From Bryobacterales bacterium (GTDB taxonomy: Bacteria > Acidobacteriota > Terriglobia > Bryobacterales > Bryobacteraceae), in contig DNFG01000348.1 in the NCBI GenBank assembly GCA_003487005.1, positions 1-5,408 on the forward strand: 5,408 bases of DNA, given 5' to 3'. Positions 1-5,408 of this stretch are shown piece by piece. The number at the start of each line of letters is the position of its first letter. Within the stretch, counting starts at the first letter, position 1. The position numbers and the translations under genes were made by a program. The notes beneath the pieces were generated by a model that was not told the origin of the DNA, did not search any database, and saw only the letters and a list, made by a program, of their open reading frames with translations.

Positions 1-2635
1 AGACGTCACCGCCGGGGCCGCCACCGCCGGGGCCGCCGGCCCCTGGAGGCGGCATCGCCGAAGGATCGAACTCCGTCTTCTCAACGGTCCGCCGCGCGCC
101 GAAGCTCCACGTCCGGCTGACCCGCAGATTCACGTTCAGCATTCCCGGACCCTCGCCGTAGTTGCGCGGGATGATCACTTCCCCCGCGAGAGGCGTCAGA
201 TTGAGCAGCCCGTAAGCGGTTGAGACCACGTTCGCGCCGCTCAGACTGGTGGCGAATGACGGCCGGTCGTTGAAGATCGTGTCGCCGTTCAGGTCGCGGC
301 CAGTGATGATGTTGAAGGGACGGCCGCTCGACGCCATGATGAAGGGGTTCCAGTTCAGCCCCCCTTTGCTCGCGATGTTGCCGCCAATCATCACGCGGTG
401 CCGCGTGTCGAACGCCGCGCGGCTGTATTCGCCCGAAACATCGTACTGATTGACCGGAAACGAACCAGTGCCGTCGGTATCCGCATTCGCCTTGCCGTAA
501 ACGTAGAAGCCGAACAGCATGATTTTTGACGTCAGCCGTGTCCGGTAATTCGTCATCAATTGCCACTGCCGGAAGAAGCCCGAGGAATCGTACTGAAAAA
601 CATTGCCAATGTCACCCAGGGGCCGGATGCCCTCCAGGTCCGGCGCATTGACGTTGCGCGCCCGCAGTTGGTGAGTGCCGCGCGAGTAAATGAGATTCAA
701 GGAGACCGTCGTGTTGCGCGGCAGCGTGTGATCGACGCCCAGCACGCCCTGCGTCACCGCCGGGGCGCGCAACCCCGCGTCGTAGCGGCGCGTCACCGGG
801 TCCACGCGCGCCGCCGCAAGCTCGGCCACCGTCGGAATCGCCGGGAAGAAGTCCGGATTCGTGACAATATACTGCTGCTGCGAAACGCCGTCGAACCGCC
901 GGATTTGCAGCGCCAGCGAATCGTTCACCCGGTCATAAAACACCCCAGCGCCGGCCCGGAGGACCGTCTTCGTCGTCCCGCTGCGGCTCGGCAATCCCCA
1001 CGCAACCGACAGCCTCGGCGCCGGGTTCAGCCGCGCGTCGATATTATTCTGCGTCTCCGCCCGCAGTCCATAATTGAACGTGAAATTCGGGCGGACCCGC
1101 CAGGAATTGTCGAAAAACACGCCCAGATCGGTCTGCGCCACGCTCGCCAGTGCATTGCCCGCCGTCAATGTGAACTGGCTCGCGCCTCCGCCCATCGCCC
1201 GGATTTCGCTCGCCGTCAGCCCCTGTTCGAGCCCCAGCAGCGTCAACCGGTAGCGGTCCAGCGAACTCAGGCCCGGCAATCCGGCGAACATGTAGGTCCC
1301 GTTGAAGTTCTGATCGGTCGTGTCGCTGATCGACCCGCGCCGCACGCGCCCGCCGATCCGGATCATGTGCGTTCCGCGCGTCAGCGAGGTCAGGTTCTGG
1401 TACTCGAACCGCTCGGTGGTCGCGCCGCTCGACCCCACCGAAGCGCCACCGGAACTGAACGAGTCCAGCACATTCAGGGAAAATGTCGAATTATCCCCCA
1501 ATTGCAGCGTCCGCCCGCGGTCATACTGGAAGCGCGATTCGTTGATCGCCGCCGCGCCCAGGATTGCCGTGTGGGTCGCCTGTACTGTGTGGTTGCGGTT
1601 CGTCATGTCCGTCGCCTGCGTCGGGAGCGTGAACTCGCCGATGCCCCGCCCTTCGTTCTCCATCCGGCTGTGCTGGTACCGGACCACCAATGTGTGATTC
1701 GGCGAAAGCTGGTAATCCAGCCGCGGATTGATTGAAAACCGCCGCTGCGGCGTCACAAATGCCTGAGCAAACGGCGAGGGATTCAACGCCGAATCCAGCA
1801 CCGTCGCGTTCACCACCGCGTTTTCATCGATCGCCCGGCGGTCGGTGTCCAGAAACCACGAAGCCCGCTTCGACAGCGGCCCGCCAATGTTGAAACCAAA
1901 GAACCGCTGCTGATACGGCGCCCGGTTCGACGCGAACGGATTGCGCGAATTCAGGCTCTCGTCCCCGAAATTAAAGAACCCCGACCCCCTCATTTTATCC
2001 GTCCCCGGCTTGGTGAAGATTTCGATCCGCCCGAAGCCCATCCGGTCATATTCGGCCGAAAACGGATTCTGATTCACGCGCACCTCCCGGATCGACGACT
2101 TCGGCGGCAATTTACCACCGGAAAAGCCGTCCACGAAAATCTCCCCGCCATTCGGACCCGCGCCCGGACCCGCCAGCGCCAGCAGATCCGATTCCAGATC
2201 GTCCGGGTTGTCCGACAGCACGTCCAGATCCTTGCCTCGCAGCACGATCGCCGACGCCGTCGCCTGCGGATCCACGCTCACCTCCGCGTAGTCCGACACC
2301 GTCACGCTCTGCGTCTCCGTCGCCAGGTTCAACCGGTGCGACAGCCGCAACACCTGCCCGGCCTTCAACGTCACATTGCGCATTTCCGCGATGTTGAATC
2401 CCGGCGACTCCACGCGCACGCGGTAGATCCCCGCCGGCAGTCCCGTGAACCGGTACTCGCCATCGCCCGATGTCTGCGTCATTTGCGCCGATCCCCCGGG
2501 ACCGGCCAGTTTCACCGTCGCGCCCGGCACCAGCGCTTCGGACGGATCCAGCACCACGCCTTCAATCGCCGCCGGATTCTGCGCGGCCAGCGGAGCGGCA
2601 AGTAGTAAAAATAGACAGAGCTGTCGTGTAGTCAT
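1..2635 (-). CDS. TonB-dependent receptor, Oar-like, with N-terminal carboxypeptidase-regulatory-like domain; C-terminus cut by window edge
   Basis: An open frame of 878 codons runs without a stop from ATG at 2635 off the left edge. Residues 1-19 are a signal peptide ending LAAQ. Residues about 20-105 form a CarboxypepD_reg beta-sandwich (IEGVVLDPSEALVPGATV, then GEYRFTGLPAGIYRVRVESPGF). A TonB-box-like stretch ETQSVTVS follows at about 107-114. The plug is about 115-210 (IFVDGFSGGKLPP, NQNPFSAEYDR, RIEIFTKPGT), then comes the beta-barrel. Near 768-795 is the barrel phrase SGRPFNIITGRDLNGD, and from about 862 a Gly/Pro-rich linker begins. In this family the linker precedes the last barrel strands, so probably one to two hundred residues are missing. 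The protein should sit in the outer membrane and be energised by TonB-ExbBD; the substrate is unknown. It lies 44 nt behind the DUF5666-like gene and probably shares its mRNA. Family assignment is firm; transport versus adhesion is open. Confidence 0.96.
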   Translation of the reverse strand, partial: MTTRQLCLFLLLAAPLAAQNPAAIEGVVLDPSEALVPGATVKLAGPGGSAQMTQTSGDGEYRFTGLPAGIYRVRVESPGFNIAEMRNVTLKAGQVLRLSHRLNLATETQSVTVSDYAEVSVDPQATASAIVLRGKDLDVLSDNPDDLESDLLALAGPGAGPNGGEIFVDGFSGGKLPPKSSIREVRVNQNPFSAEYDRMGFGRIEIFTKPGTDKMRGSGFFNFGDESLNSRNPFASNRAPYQQRFFGFNIGGPLSKRASWFLDTDRRAIDENAVVNATVLDSALNPSPFAQAFVTPQRRFSINPRLDYQLSPNHTLVVRYQHSRMENEGRGIGEFTLPTQATDMTNRNHTVQATHTAILGAAAINESRFQYDRGRTLQLGDNSTFSLNVLDSFSSGGASVGSSGATTERFEYQNLTSLTRGTHMIRIGGRVRRGSISDTTDQNFNGTYMFAGLPGLSSLDRYRLTLLGLEQGLTASEIRAMGGGASQFTLTAGNALASVAQTDLGVFFDNSWRVRPNFTFNYGLRAETQNNIDARLNPAPRLSVAWGLPSRSGTTKTVLRAGAGVFYDRVNDSLALQIRRFDGVSQQQYIVTNPDFFPAIPTVAELAAARVDPVTRRYDAGLRAPAVTQGVLGVDHTLPRNTTVSLNLIYSRGTHQLRARNVNAPDLEGIRPLGDIGNVFQYDSSGFFRQWQLMTNYRTRLTSKIMLFGFYVYGKANADTDGTGSFPVNQYDVSGEYSRAAFDTRHRVMIGGNIASKGGLNWNPFIMASSGRPFNIITGRDLNGDTIFNDRPSFATSLSGANVVSTAYGLLNLTPLAGEVIIPRNYGEGPGMLNVNLRVSRTWSFGARRTVEKTEFDPSAMPPPGAGGPGGGGPGGDV
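9..38 (-). repeat. Two tandem copies of a 15-bp unit coding for the Gly/Pro linker of the receptor
   Basis: Copies at 9-23 and 24-38 differ at one base (14 of 15 identical). Both stay in frame and add a five-residue Gly-Gly-Gly-Pro-Gly type unit to the linker. Such a repeat could gain or lose units by slippage without breaking the frame. The array may continue beyond the left edge in imperfect form. Confidence 0.7.
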
Positions 2636-2679
2636 GATCGGTTCCTTCTCTTTCGAGCGCCAGCAGCCTCGCTGCCCGG
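2636..2679 (-). other. Short intercistronic gap between the DUF5666-like gene and the receptor gene
   Basis: The 44-nt spacer holds the receptor's ribosome binding site and one small hairpin (GCAGC-GAG-GCTGC, 2663-2675). There is no U-tract after the hairpin and no convincing promoter, so the two genes are most simply read as one transcription unit. Confidence 0.55.
2643..2650 (-). promoter_or_regulatory. Ribosome binding site of the TonB-dependent receptor gene
   Basis: On the minus strand GAGAAGGA ends 7 nt before the ATG at 2635. This is a normal spacing and fixes the start, which also gives a clean signal peptide. Confidence 0.75.
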
Positions 2680-3765
2680 CTACTGCATGGGCAGTTCCAT
2701 ACTCCAGTTCCCCAACGTCTGGTTGACCTGGGCCGCGGGTGCGCGCAACAGCGCATCCACCCCAGTGACCAGCGAAACCACGGACCACGGCTGTGGTCCC
2801 GAGGTGCGCCCGGCCGACACAATCACCGCGTCGCCCGGCTTCAGATCACTCAATGCCGCCGCCGGCAGACGGTCCAGCATCTGCTGCAAATCCGGCCGTC
2901 GCGGACCCTCGCCCCCCGGTCCGCCGCCGCCTGGGCGCATCATGCCCATCCCCATCGCCATCCCCGGACGCCCGCCCCCATTGCTGCCGATGCCCGGCAT
3001 CCGCCGCAGATTCGCGCCCCCGTTCACCCGCAGCATCACCGCCTCGCGGTTCTGCACATCGCGCAGCGTCACGATGCCCTTCGCCACATCCACCCGCGTG
3101 ATTTCTCCGCCCAGCGTCCGGAACGAACCCGCCAGCACCCGCGCCGCCGTCACCGTCCCCGCCGCTTCATCGCGTTCGCCCAACACCCGGATCTGATCCC
3201 CCGCCCGCACGTCACTCAATCCCGCCGGACGCGCGTCCGCGAAACGGATCGAATCCTCCGCGTACCGCAAGATCGACGCCGATTCCGGGATCGCCGCCGT
3301 CCACTCCTTCTCCTCCGTGCCCCGTGCGCGAAGGATCAACCGCCGCTCGGCCTCGTCCACCCGGACCACCGTCCCCGCCACGCTCTTCGTCCGCCATTCG
3401 GCCTGTTCCCGCGCCCGCGCCGCCGCCACCGCGTCCTGGCTCATCACCACCACCGAATTCGCCAGCACCGTCTTCAGACCCGCGTCCATCGTCCCCCGCA
3501 CCAGCAGCCGGTCCCCCGGCCGGATCGAAGCCATCGCGACCGGCGCCGCCCCCGACAGATCCTTCGCCCCCGGAGCCACCAGCACCACCGATGCCCCCTC
3601 CACGATCTGCACCCCCCAGATCGCCCCCTCCGCGTCCCGCAAAGAAAACTGCGCGCTGCCATCCGGCGCCGTCGCCGCCTCCCCCACCACCCGTCCCGGC
3701 GCCTGCCCCGCCGCGCACCATGCCACCACCGTGGCCATCATCAGAATTGCGATTGCTTGCTTCAC
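2680..3765 (-). CDS. Exported protein with three DUF5666-like beta repeats and a Gly/Pro/Met-rich insert
   Basis: 361 residues from GTG at 3765. This start is preferred over the upstream in-frame TTG at 3795 because GAGGA lies 5 nt ahead of it and it directly begins a signal peptide (KQAIAILMMATVVAWCAAGQA). Cys17 follows Trp, so there is no lipobox, and a soluble periplasmic location is likely. Three repeats can be aligned by eye at about 22-110, 127-212 and 216-340. Each has a beta-rich first half and a (I/V/L)-(R/K)-x-GD signature in its second half: IRPGDRLLVRG, VRAGDQIRVLGE, LKPGDAVIVSAG. This pattern fits the small beta-barrel DUF5666 family, whose function is not established. The third repeat is split at about 255-291 by a Gly/Pro/Met/Arg-rich insert. 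The gene precedes the TonB-dependent receptor by 44 nt and may be its periplasmic companion; that is inference. Existence of the gene is certain; the family call is by pattern only. Confidence 0.82.
   Translation of the reverse strand: MKQAIAILMMATVVAWCAAGQAPGRVVGEAATAPDGSAQFSLRDAEGAIWGVQIVEGASVVLVAPGAKDLSGAAPVAMASIRPGDRLLVRGTMDAGLKTVLANSVVVMSQDAVAAARAREQAEWRTKSVAGTVVRVDEAERRLILRARGTEEKEWTAAIPESASILRYAEDSIRFADARPAGLSDVRAGDQIRVLGERDEAAGTVTAARVLAGSFRTLGGEITRVDVAKGIVTLRDVQNREAVMLRVNGGANLRRMPGIGSNGGGRPGMAMGMGMMRPGGGGPGGEGPRRPDLQQMLDRLPAAALSDLKPGDAVIVSAGRTSGPQPWSVVSLVTGVDALLRAPAAQVNQTLGNWSMELPMQ
2892..3002 (-). other. Region coding for the Gly/Pro/Met/Arg-rich low-complexity insert in the DUF5666-like protein
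   Basis: Residues about 255-291 read as Gly-, Pro-, Met- and Arg-rich sequence with a Met-Gly alternation (GMAMGMGMMRPGGGG). It interrupts the third beta repeat between its first strands and the LKPGD signature. It is probably a disordered loop. A similar Gly/Pro linker occurs in the receptor encoded next door. Confidence 0.65.
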
Positions 3766-3768
3766 TGG

Positions 3769-3785
3769 CTTCCTCACTAAGGAAG
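3769..3785 (-). promoter_or_regulatory. Perfect 6-5-6 inverted repeat overlapping the Shine-Dalgarno of the DUF5666-like gene
   Basis: The minus-strand sequence is CTTCCT-TAGTG-AGGAAG. The 3' arm contains the AGGA of the ribosome binding site, so folding in the mRNA would hide it. This could lower translation or make it conditional, or the repeat could be a protein-binding dyad in DNA. A six-base match can also arise by chance; only its placement makes it notable. Confidence 0.4.
3771..3775 (-). promoter_or_regulatory. Ribosome binding site deciding the GTG start of the DUF5666-like gene
   Basis: GAGGA on the minus strand lies 5 nt before GTG at 3765. It falls inside the longer reading frame that starts with TTG at 3795, so it argues for the shorter protein. 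Four of its five bases lie in the 3' arm of a hairpin (3769-3785). Confidence 0.65.
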
Positions 3786-3806
3786 TCGCTCGCAAGCCCC
3801 CAAAGG

Positions 3807-3835
3807 ATTACCGGCCCAAGCCGCCAAAGAGTAAA
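3807..3835 (-). promoter_or_regulatory. Weak candidate promoter for the DUF5666-like / receptor gene pair
   Basis: On the minus strand a -35-like TTTACT (3830-3835) and a -10-like GGTAAT (3807-3812) are separated by 17 nt, each matching the sigma-70 consensus at four of six positions. The spacing is ideal but the hexamers are poor, so this is only the best candidate in the gap. It would make the pair independent of the membrane-protein trio upstream. Confidence 0.25.
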
Positions 3836-3843
3836 GAACTCTT
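3827..3843. promoter_or_regulatory. Perfect 6-5-6 inverted repeat in the gap, possible operator
   Basis: The plus strand reads AAGAGT-AAAGA-ACTCTT. It lies 18 bp past the stop of the upstream membrane-protein gene and overlaps the weak -35 candidate. The stem is AT-rich and no U-run follows on the minus strand, so it is a poor terminator; an operator for a dimeric regulator is the more natural reading. It has the same arm and spacer lengths as the dyad at 3769-3785, but different arm sequences. Confidence 0.35.
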
Positions 3844-3861
3844 AAGCGCCGCCACCCACCC

Positions 3862-4368
3862 TCAAAACCCCAGCGCCTTCAGCCCAATGCCCATCCCAAA
3901 CAACACCATCGCCATACCAAAGACCCGGTAAACTCCCTGTACCACCCGCCAACTCCCCCCTTCGTCCAATTCCATCGCTGCCGCCCGCCAGCCCTTCGGA
4001 ATCAACTTTCCCGGTATCAACACCATCGCCAGCCCCATCGCCAGGATCAAACCGGGTCCCACGAACGCGCCATAGCCCGGTTCCCCGCCCGCCGCCGCCT
4101 GCCCCCCGGAACTCCACCGGAATCCCCGGCCGCGCAGCAAGTCCATCACCACAAAGAACAGCATGTACCCCGCCATGCAAACACCAACCACGCCAAGAAG
4201 CCGAAGAACCACGGGACTCTGCCCCTGCCCCGAGTCGCCAAAATGATCTGCCTCATTCCGCTGGTAAAACCGGCTCACTTTCACCGGAAAGGCGACATGC
4301 AGGCCACAAACGCCCATGAACATCGCCAGCATGAGTAGAACCGCGGCCGTCATAAAATGGTTGCCCAT
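3862..4368 (-). CDS. Four-helix membrane protein, paralog of the gene at 4879-5394
   Basis: 168 residues with no family I can name. Predicted helices by eye: about 6-27, 53-77, 101-118 and 145-165. After helix 1 comes FPVKVSRFYQRNEA, and helix 2 opens with RLLGV. Between helices 3 and 4 lies a polar block, MVLIPGKLIPKGWRAAA then ELDEGGSWRVVQGVYRVFGM. This block is nearly identical in the paralog 0.5 kb upstream. The two proteins align without gaps over all 168 residues. There is no signal peptide beyond helix 1 and no enzyme motif, so an inner-membrane structural, sensing or small-transport role is possible but unsupported. The gene begins 12 nt after the stop of the gene at 4381-4857 and has an excellent ribosome binding site. 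It is the last of the trio and is followed by a 96-nt gap. Confidence 0.88.
   Translation of the reverse strand: MGNHFMTAAVLLMLAMFMGVCGLHVAFPVKVSRFYQRNEADHFGDSGQGQSPVVLRLLGVVGVCMAGYMLFFVVMDLLRGRGFRWSSGGQAAAGGEPGYGAFVGPGLILAMGLAMVLIPGKLIPKGWRAAAMELDEGGSWRVVQGVYRVFGMAMVLFGMGIGLKALGF
3913..4038 (-). repeat. Copy 1 of a 126-bp conserved block shared by the two paralogs
   Basis: This codes for residues 111-152 of the membrane protein at 3862-4368. It matches 4930-5055 at 108 of 126 bases by hand count, with one uninterrupted run of 25 bases. The protein identity over the block is 34 of 42, against 41 of 126 outside it. Confidence 0.85.
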
Positions 4369-4373
4369 CTGCT

Positions 4374-4380
4374 TCCTCCT
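4374..4380 (-). promoter_or_regulatory. Strong ribosome binding site of the 3862-4368 gene, directly after the preceding stop codon
   Basis: AGGAGGA on the minus strand starts right after the TAG stop of the upstream gene, with its AGGAGG core 6 nt before ATG at 4368. The layout supports co-transcription and possible translational coupling. It also fixes the start and gives the 168-residue length. Confidence 0.85.
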
Positions 4381-4857
4381 CTACGACATCACCCTCGATA
4401 TGGATATCGCCAGAAACGCCAGGAAAATCAGGGCGATCAAAACATAGTTCACCCAGCCGCCGTTCTTGAGAGGTTCATCGTCCTCGATATACCACCCGTT
4501 CCGCTTCGCGATCCACATGATGAAGGCATAAGCGGCAATGATCACGCCCAGTATATACAGCGGCATCCATTTCGGTTCGCCCGCCGCCGCCGCAAATCGC
4601 CCTTTTGGCTCGCTTCCCAAGAGGATGGACACTGCCCACACCATCAGCGCAATGACAAAGACACCAAAGATCCGCGTCCACAACGGCGAGGGGCTCCAGG
4701 TCGTACCCGCCCAGCCCGGAAACATCCGCTGGTATGCCCGGTAGCGAGCCTCCCTCCAGGCCACTACCTGCTCCGGGAAGAACACCAGCAACAACCCGGC
4801 CACGAAAAACACCGTCAACACGAGCACAATCCCCAGTCGCTCGAGCGCCTCAGCCAT
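4381..4857 (-). CDS. Four-helix membrane protein of unknown function, middle gene of the trio
   Basis: 158 residues with hydrophobic segments at about 8-27, 62-80, 99-116 and 137-155. Helix 1 ends in FFPEQVVAWREARYRAYQRMFPGW, a basic amphipathic stretch. Helix 2 starts with RIFGV, and a charged loop WYIEDDEPLKNGGW precedes helix 4. FP falls at residues 27-28, the same position as in both neighbours, and the R-x-x-G-V at the start of helix 2 is also shared, so it may be a remote relative; overall identity is low. The start lies 21 nt after the stop of the upstream gene. Its ribosome binding site is unclear (GGGG at 4 nt or GGGAG at 12 nt). No catalytic motif is seen and I do not recognise the family. 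Confidence 0.85.
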   Translation of the reverse strand: MAEALERLGIVLVLTVFFVAGLLLVFFPEQVVAWREARYRAYQRMFPGWAGTTWSPSPLWTRIFGVFVIALMVWAVSILLGSEPKGRFAAAAGEPKWMPLYILGVIIAAYAFIMWIAKRNGWYIEDDEPLKNGGWVNYVLIALIFLAFLAISISRVMS

Positions 4858-4878
4858 GAAACCCCATTTCTCCCGAAA

Positions 4879-5394
4879 TCAGAGCCTGAAAACCTTGAGT
4901 ATAGTCCCCACTGGCATCAACACAAACACCATCCCGAAGGCCCTGTAAACCCACTGCAACACCCGCCAACTCCCCCCATTGTCCAACTCCACCGCCGCCG
5001 CCCGCCAGCCCTTCGGAATCACCCTTCCCGGAATCAGCACCATCGGCAGCCCCATCGCCAGAAGGATTGCCATGAAACCCACAAGATAGTAATTCGGATC
5101 CCCACTCGCCGTCCACATACCCTGGCTATTCCAATCCGGCGGATCTCCGCTGTACAAACCGGCCCCCAGTTGCCAGAGACCTGCTCCCGGCAGCGAAATG
5201 AAGGCAACGCCCATCACCCGGTAAGGCCACGGTCCCACTGGTTTTCGCTGGTGCCCGAGCACTTCGGCGTCGTTCTTCTGAAAGAACCGGTCGAGTTTCA
5301 CGGGAAAAATCAGTGCGATCGCCCCCATGCCGATGATATACACCAGCACCGCCATCACCGCGGCCGTCATGAGAAGATCACCCATTCCTCCCAT
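4879..5394 (-). CDS. Four-helix membrane protein, paralog of the gene at 3862-4368, first visible gene of the trio
   Basis: 171 residues if read from ATG at 5394, or 168 from ATG at 5385. The shorter form aligns end to end without gaps with the paralog, including the shared MTAAV at residues 6-10, and so may be the true start. However, the GGAGG just ahead of 5385 is only 1 nt away, too close to serve it, and only 14 bases lie upstream of 5394 with no clear ribosome binding site. Numbering from 5385, helices fall at about 6-27, 56-78, 98-118 and 146-165. FPVKLDRFFQKNDA follows helix 1, and MVLIPGRVIPKGWRAAA with ELDNGGSWRVLQWVYRAFGM lies between helices 3 and 4. The helix 2-3 loop is Trp/Pro/Tyr-rich and differs from the paralog. 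Function is unknown. Any promoter of the trio lies outside the window. Confidence 0.87.
   Translation of the reverse strand: MGGMGDLLMTAAVMAVLVYIIGMGAIALIFPVKLDRFFQKNDAEVLGHQRKPVGPWPYRVMGVAFISLPGAGLWQLGAGLYSGDPPDWNSQGMWTASGDPNYYLVGFMAILLAMGLPMVLIPGRVIPKGWRAAAVELDNGGSWRVLQWVYRAFGMVFVLMPVGTILKVFRL
4930..5055 (-). repeat. Copy 2 of the 126-bp conserved block shared by the two paralogs
   Basis: This is the direct-repeat partner of 3913-4038 in the same reading frame, about 1 kb apart. Many of the preserved positions are third codon positions, so selection on protein alone does not easily explain the match. Confidence 0.85.
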
Positions 5395-5408
5395 TCTGCC
5401 GCAATCGC

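Larger units (their letters stand above)
3766..3861 (-). other. 96-bp gap between the membrane-protein trio and the DUF5666-like / receptor pair
   Basis: This is the largest non-coding stretch in the window and looks locally richer in A and T than the genes around it. It contains two inverted repeats, a weak promoter candidate and the ribosome binding site of the next gene. No strong intrinsic terminator is visible, so read-through from the trio remains possible. Confidence 0.6.

Noticed and set aside
81..566. 161-codon minus-strand frame inside the receptor gene
   Set aside because: It is in a different frame from the receptor, whose barrel motifs continue through this interval; the product is Arg-rich with no recognisable pattern.
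560..1735. 391-codon open frame on the plus strand
   Set aside because: It lies wholly antisense to the receptor, is Arg/Gln/Pro-rich without domains, and reflects GC-rich third positions of the real gene.
2663..2675. Small hairpin between the DUF5666-like gene and the receptor gene
   Set aside because: A 5-bp stem with a 3-nt loop and no U-run is expected by chance in this composition; too weak for a terminator.
3212..3721. 169-codon Gly-rich minus-strand frame within the DUF5666-like gene
   Set aside because: The composition is almost all Gly/Ala/Asp/Arg from out-of-frame GC-rich codons; the overlapping frame has a signal peptide and repeats.
3715..3765. Lipoprotein signal at Cys17 of the DUF5666-like protein
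   Set aside because: The residue before Cys is Trp, which does not fit the lipobox; ordinary signal peptidase cleavage after the AAGQA region is more likely.
3766..3795. Upstream TTG start adding ten residues to the DUF5666-like protein
   Set aside because: It would bury the GAGGA site and place charged residues ahead of the signal peptide; the GTG at 3765 has proper spacing.
3827..3843. Rho-independent terminator after the membrane-protein trio
   Set aside because: The stem is short and AT-rich and is followed on the minus strand by TGGCGG, not a U-tract.
3317..3931. 204-codon plus-strand frame across the DUF5666-like gene and the gap
   Set aside because: It is antisense to two well-supported features and has a Pro/Ser/Ala/Arg-rich composition typical of shadow frames.

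Overview
The window is high-GC bacterial DNA in which every credible gene reads leftward on the minus strand. The best clue to the host is the gene at the left end. It encodes a large outer-membrane receptor with a carboxypeptidase-regulatory-like (Oar-type) N-terminal domain, a plug region with family-typical phrases such as NQNPFSAEYDR and RIEIFTKPGT, and a Gly/Pro-rich segment near the C-terminus. This receptor type is greatly expanded in Acidobacteriota, particularly the Solibacter/Bryobacter branch. That assignment is an inference from one protein type; there is no rRNA or other marker here.

In order of transcription (right to left) there are two modules. The first (5394 to 3862) is a tight three-gene cluster of small four-helix membrane proteins. 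The outer two genes are clear paralogs: they align without a gap over 168 residues, with 75 identities counted by hand. A near-identical block lies between helices 3 and 4 and is also conserved in DNA. The middle gene has the same helix layout and a few of the same motifs, so it may be a distant third relative. Spacings are 21 and 12 nt, which suggests one mRNA. I do not recognise a function for any of the three.

The second module starts after a 96-nt gap. The gap holds two 17-bp inverted repeats of identical 6-5-6 geometry, one over a weak possible -35 element and one over the Shine-Dalgarno of the next gene. The next gene (3765 to 2680) encodes an exported protein built from three DUF5666-like repeats. 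It is followed after 44 nt by the TonB-dependent receptor (2635 to the left edge, incomplete). The pair is probably co-transcribed, and both proteins carry Gly/Pro-rich inserts. The working picture is a substrate-uptake or surface-binding receptor with a periplasmic companion; the substrate cannot be told.

There are no RNA genes, mobile elements or CRISPR arrays. The most interesting points are the paralog-flanked membrane trio with its uneven conservation, and the dyads in the gap between the two modules.
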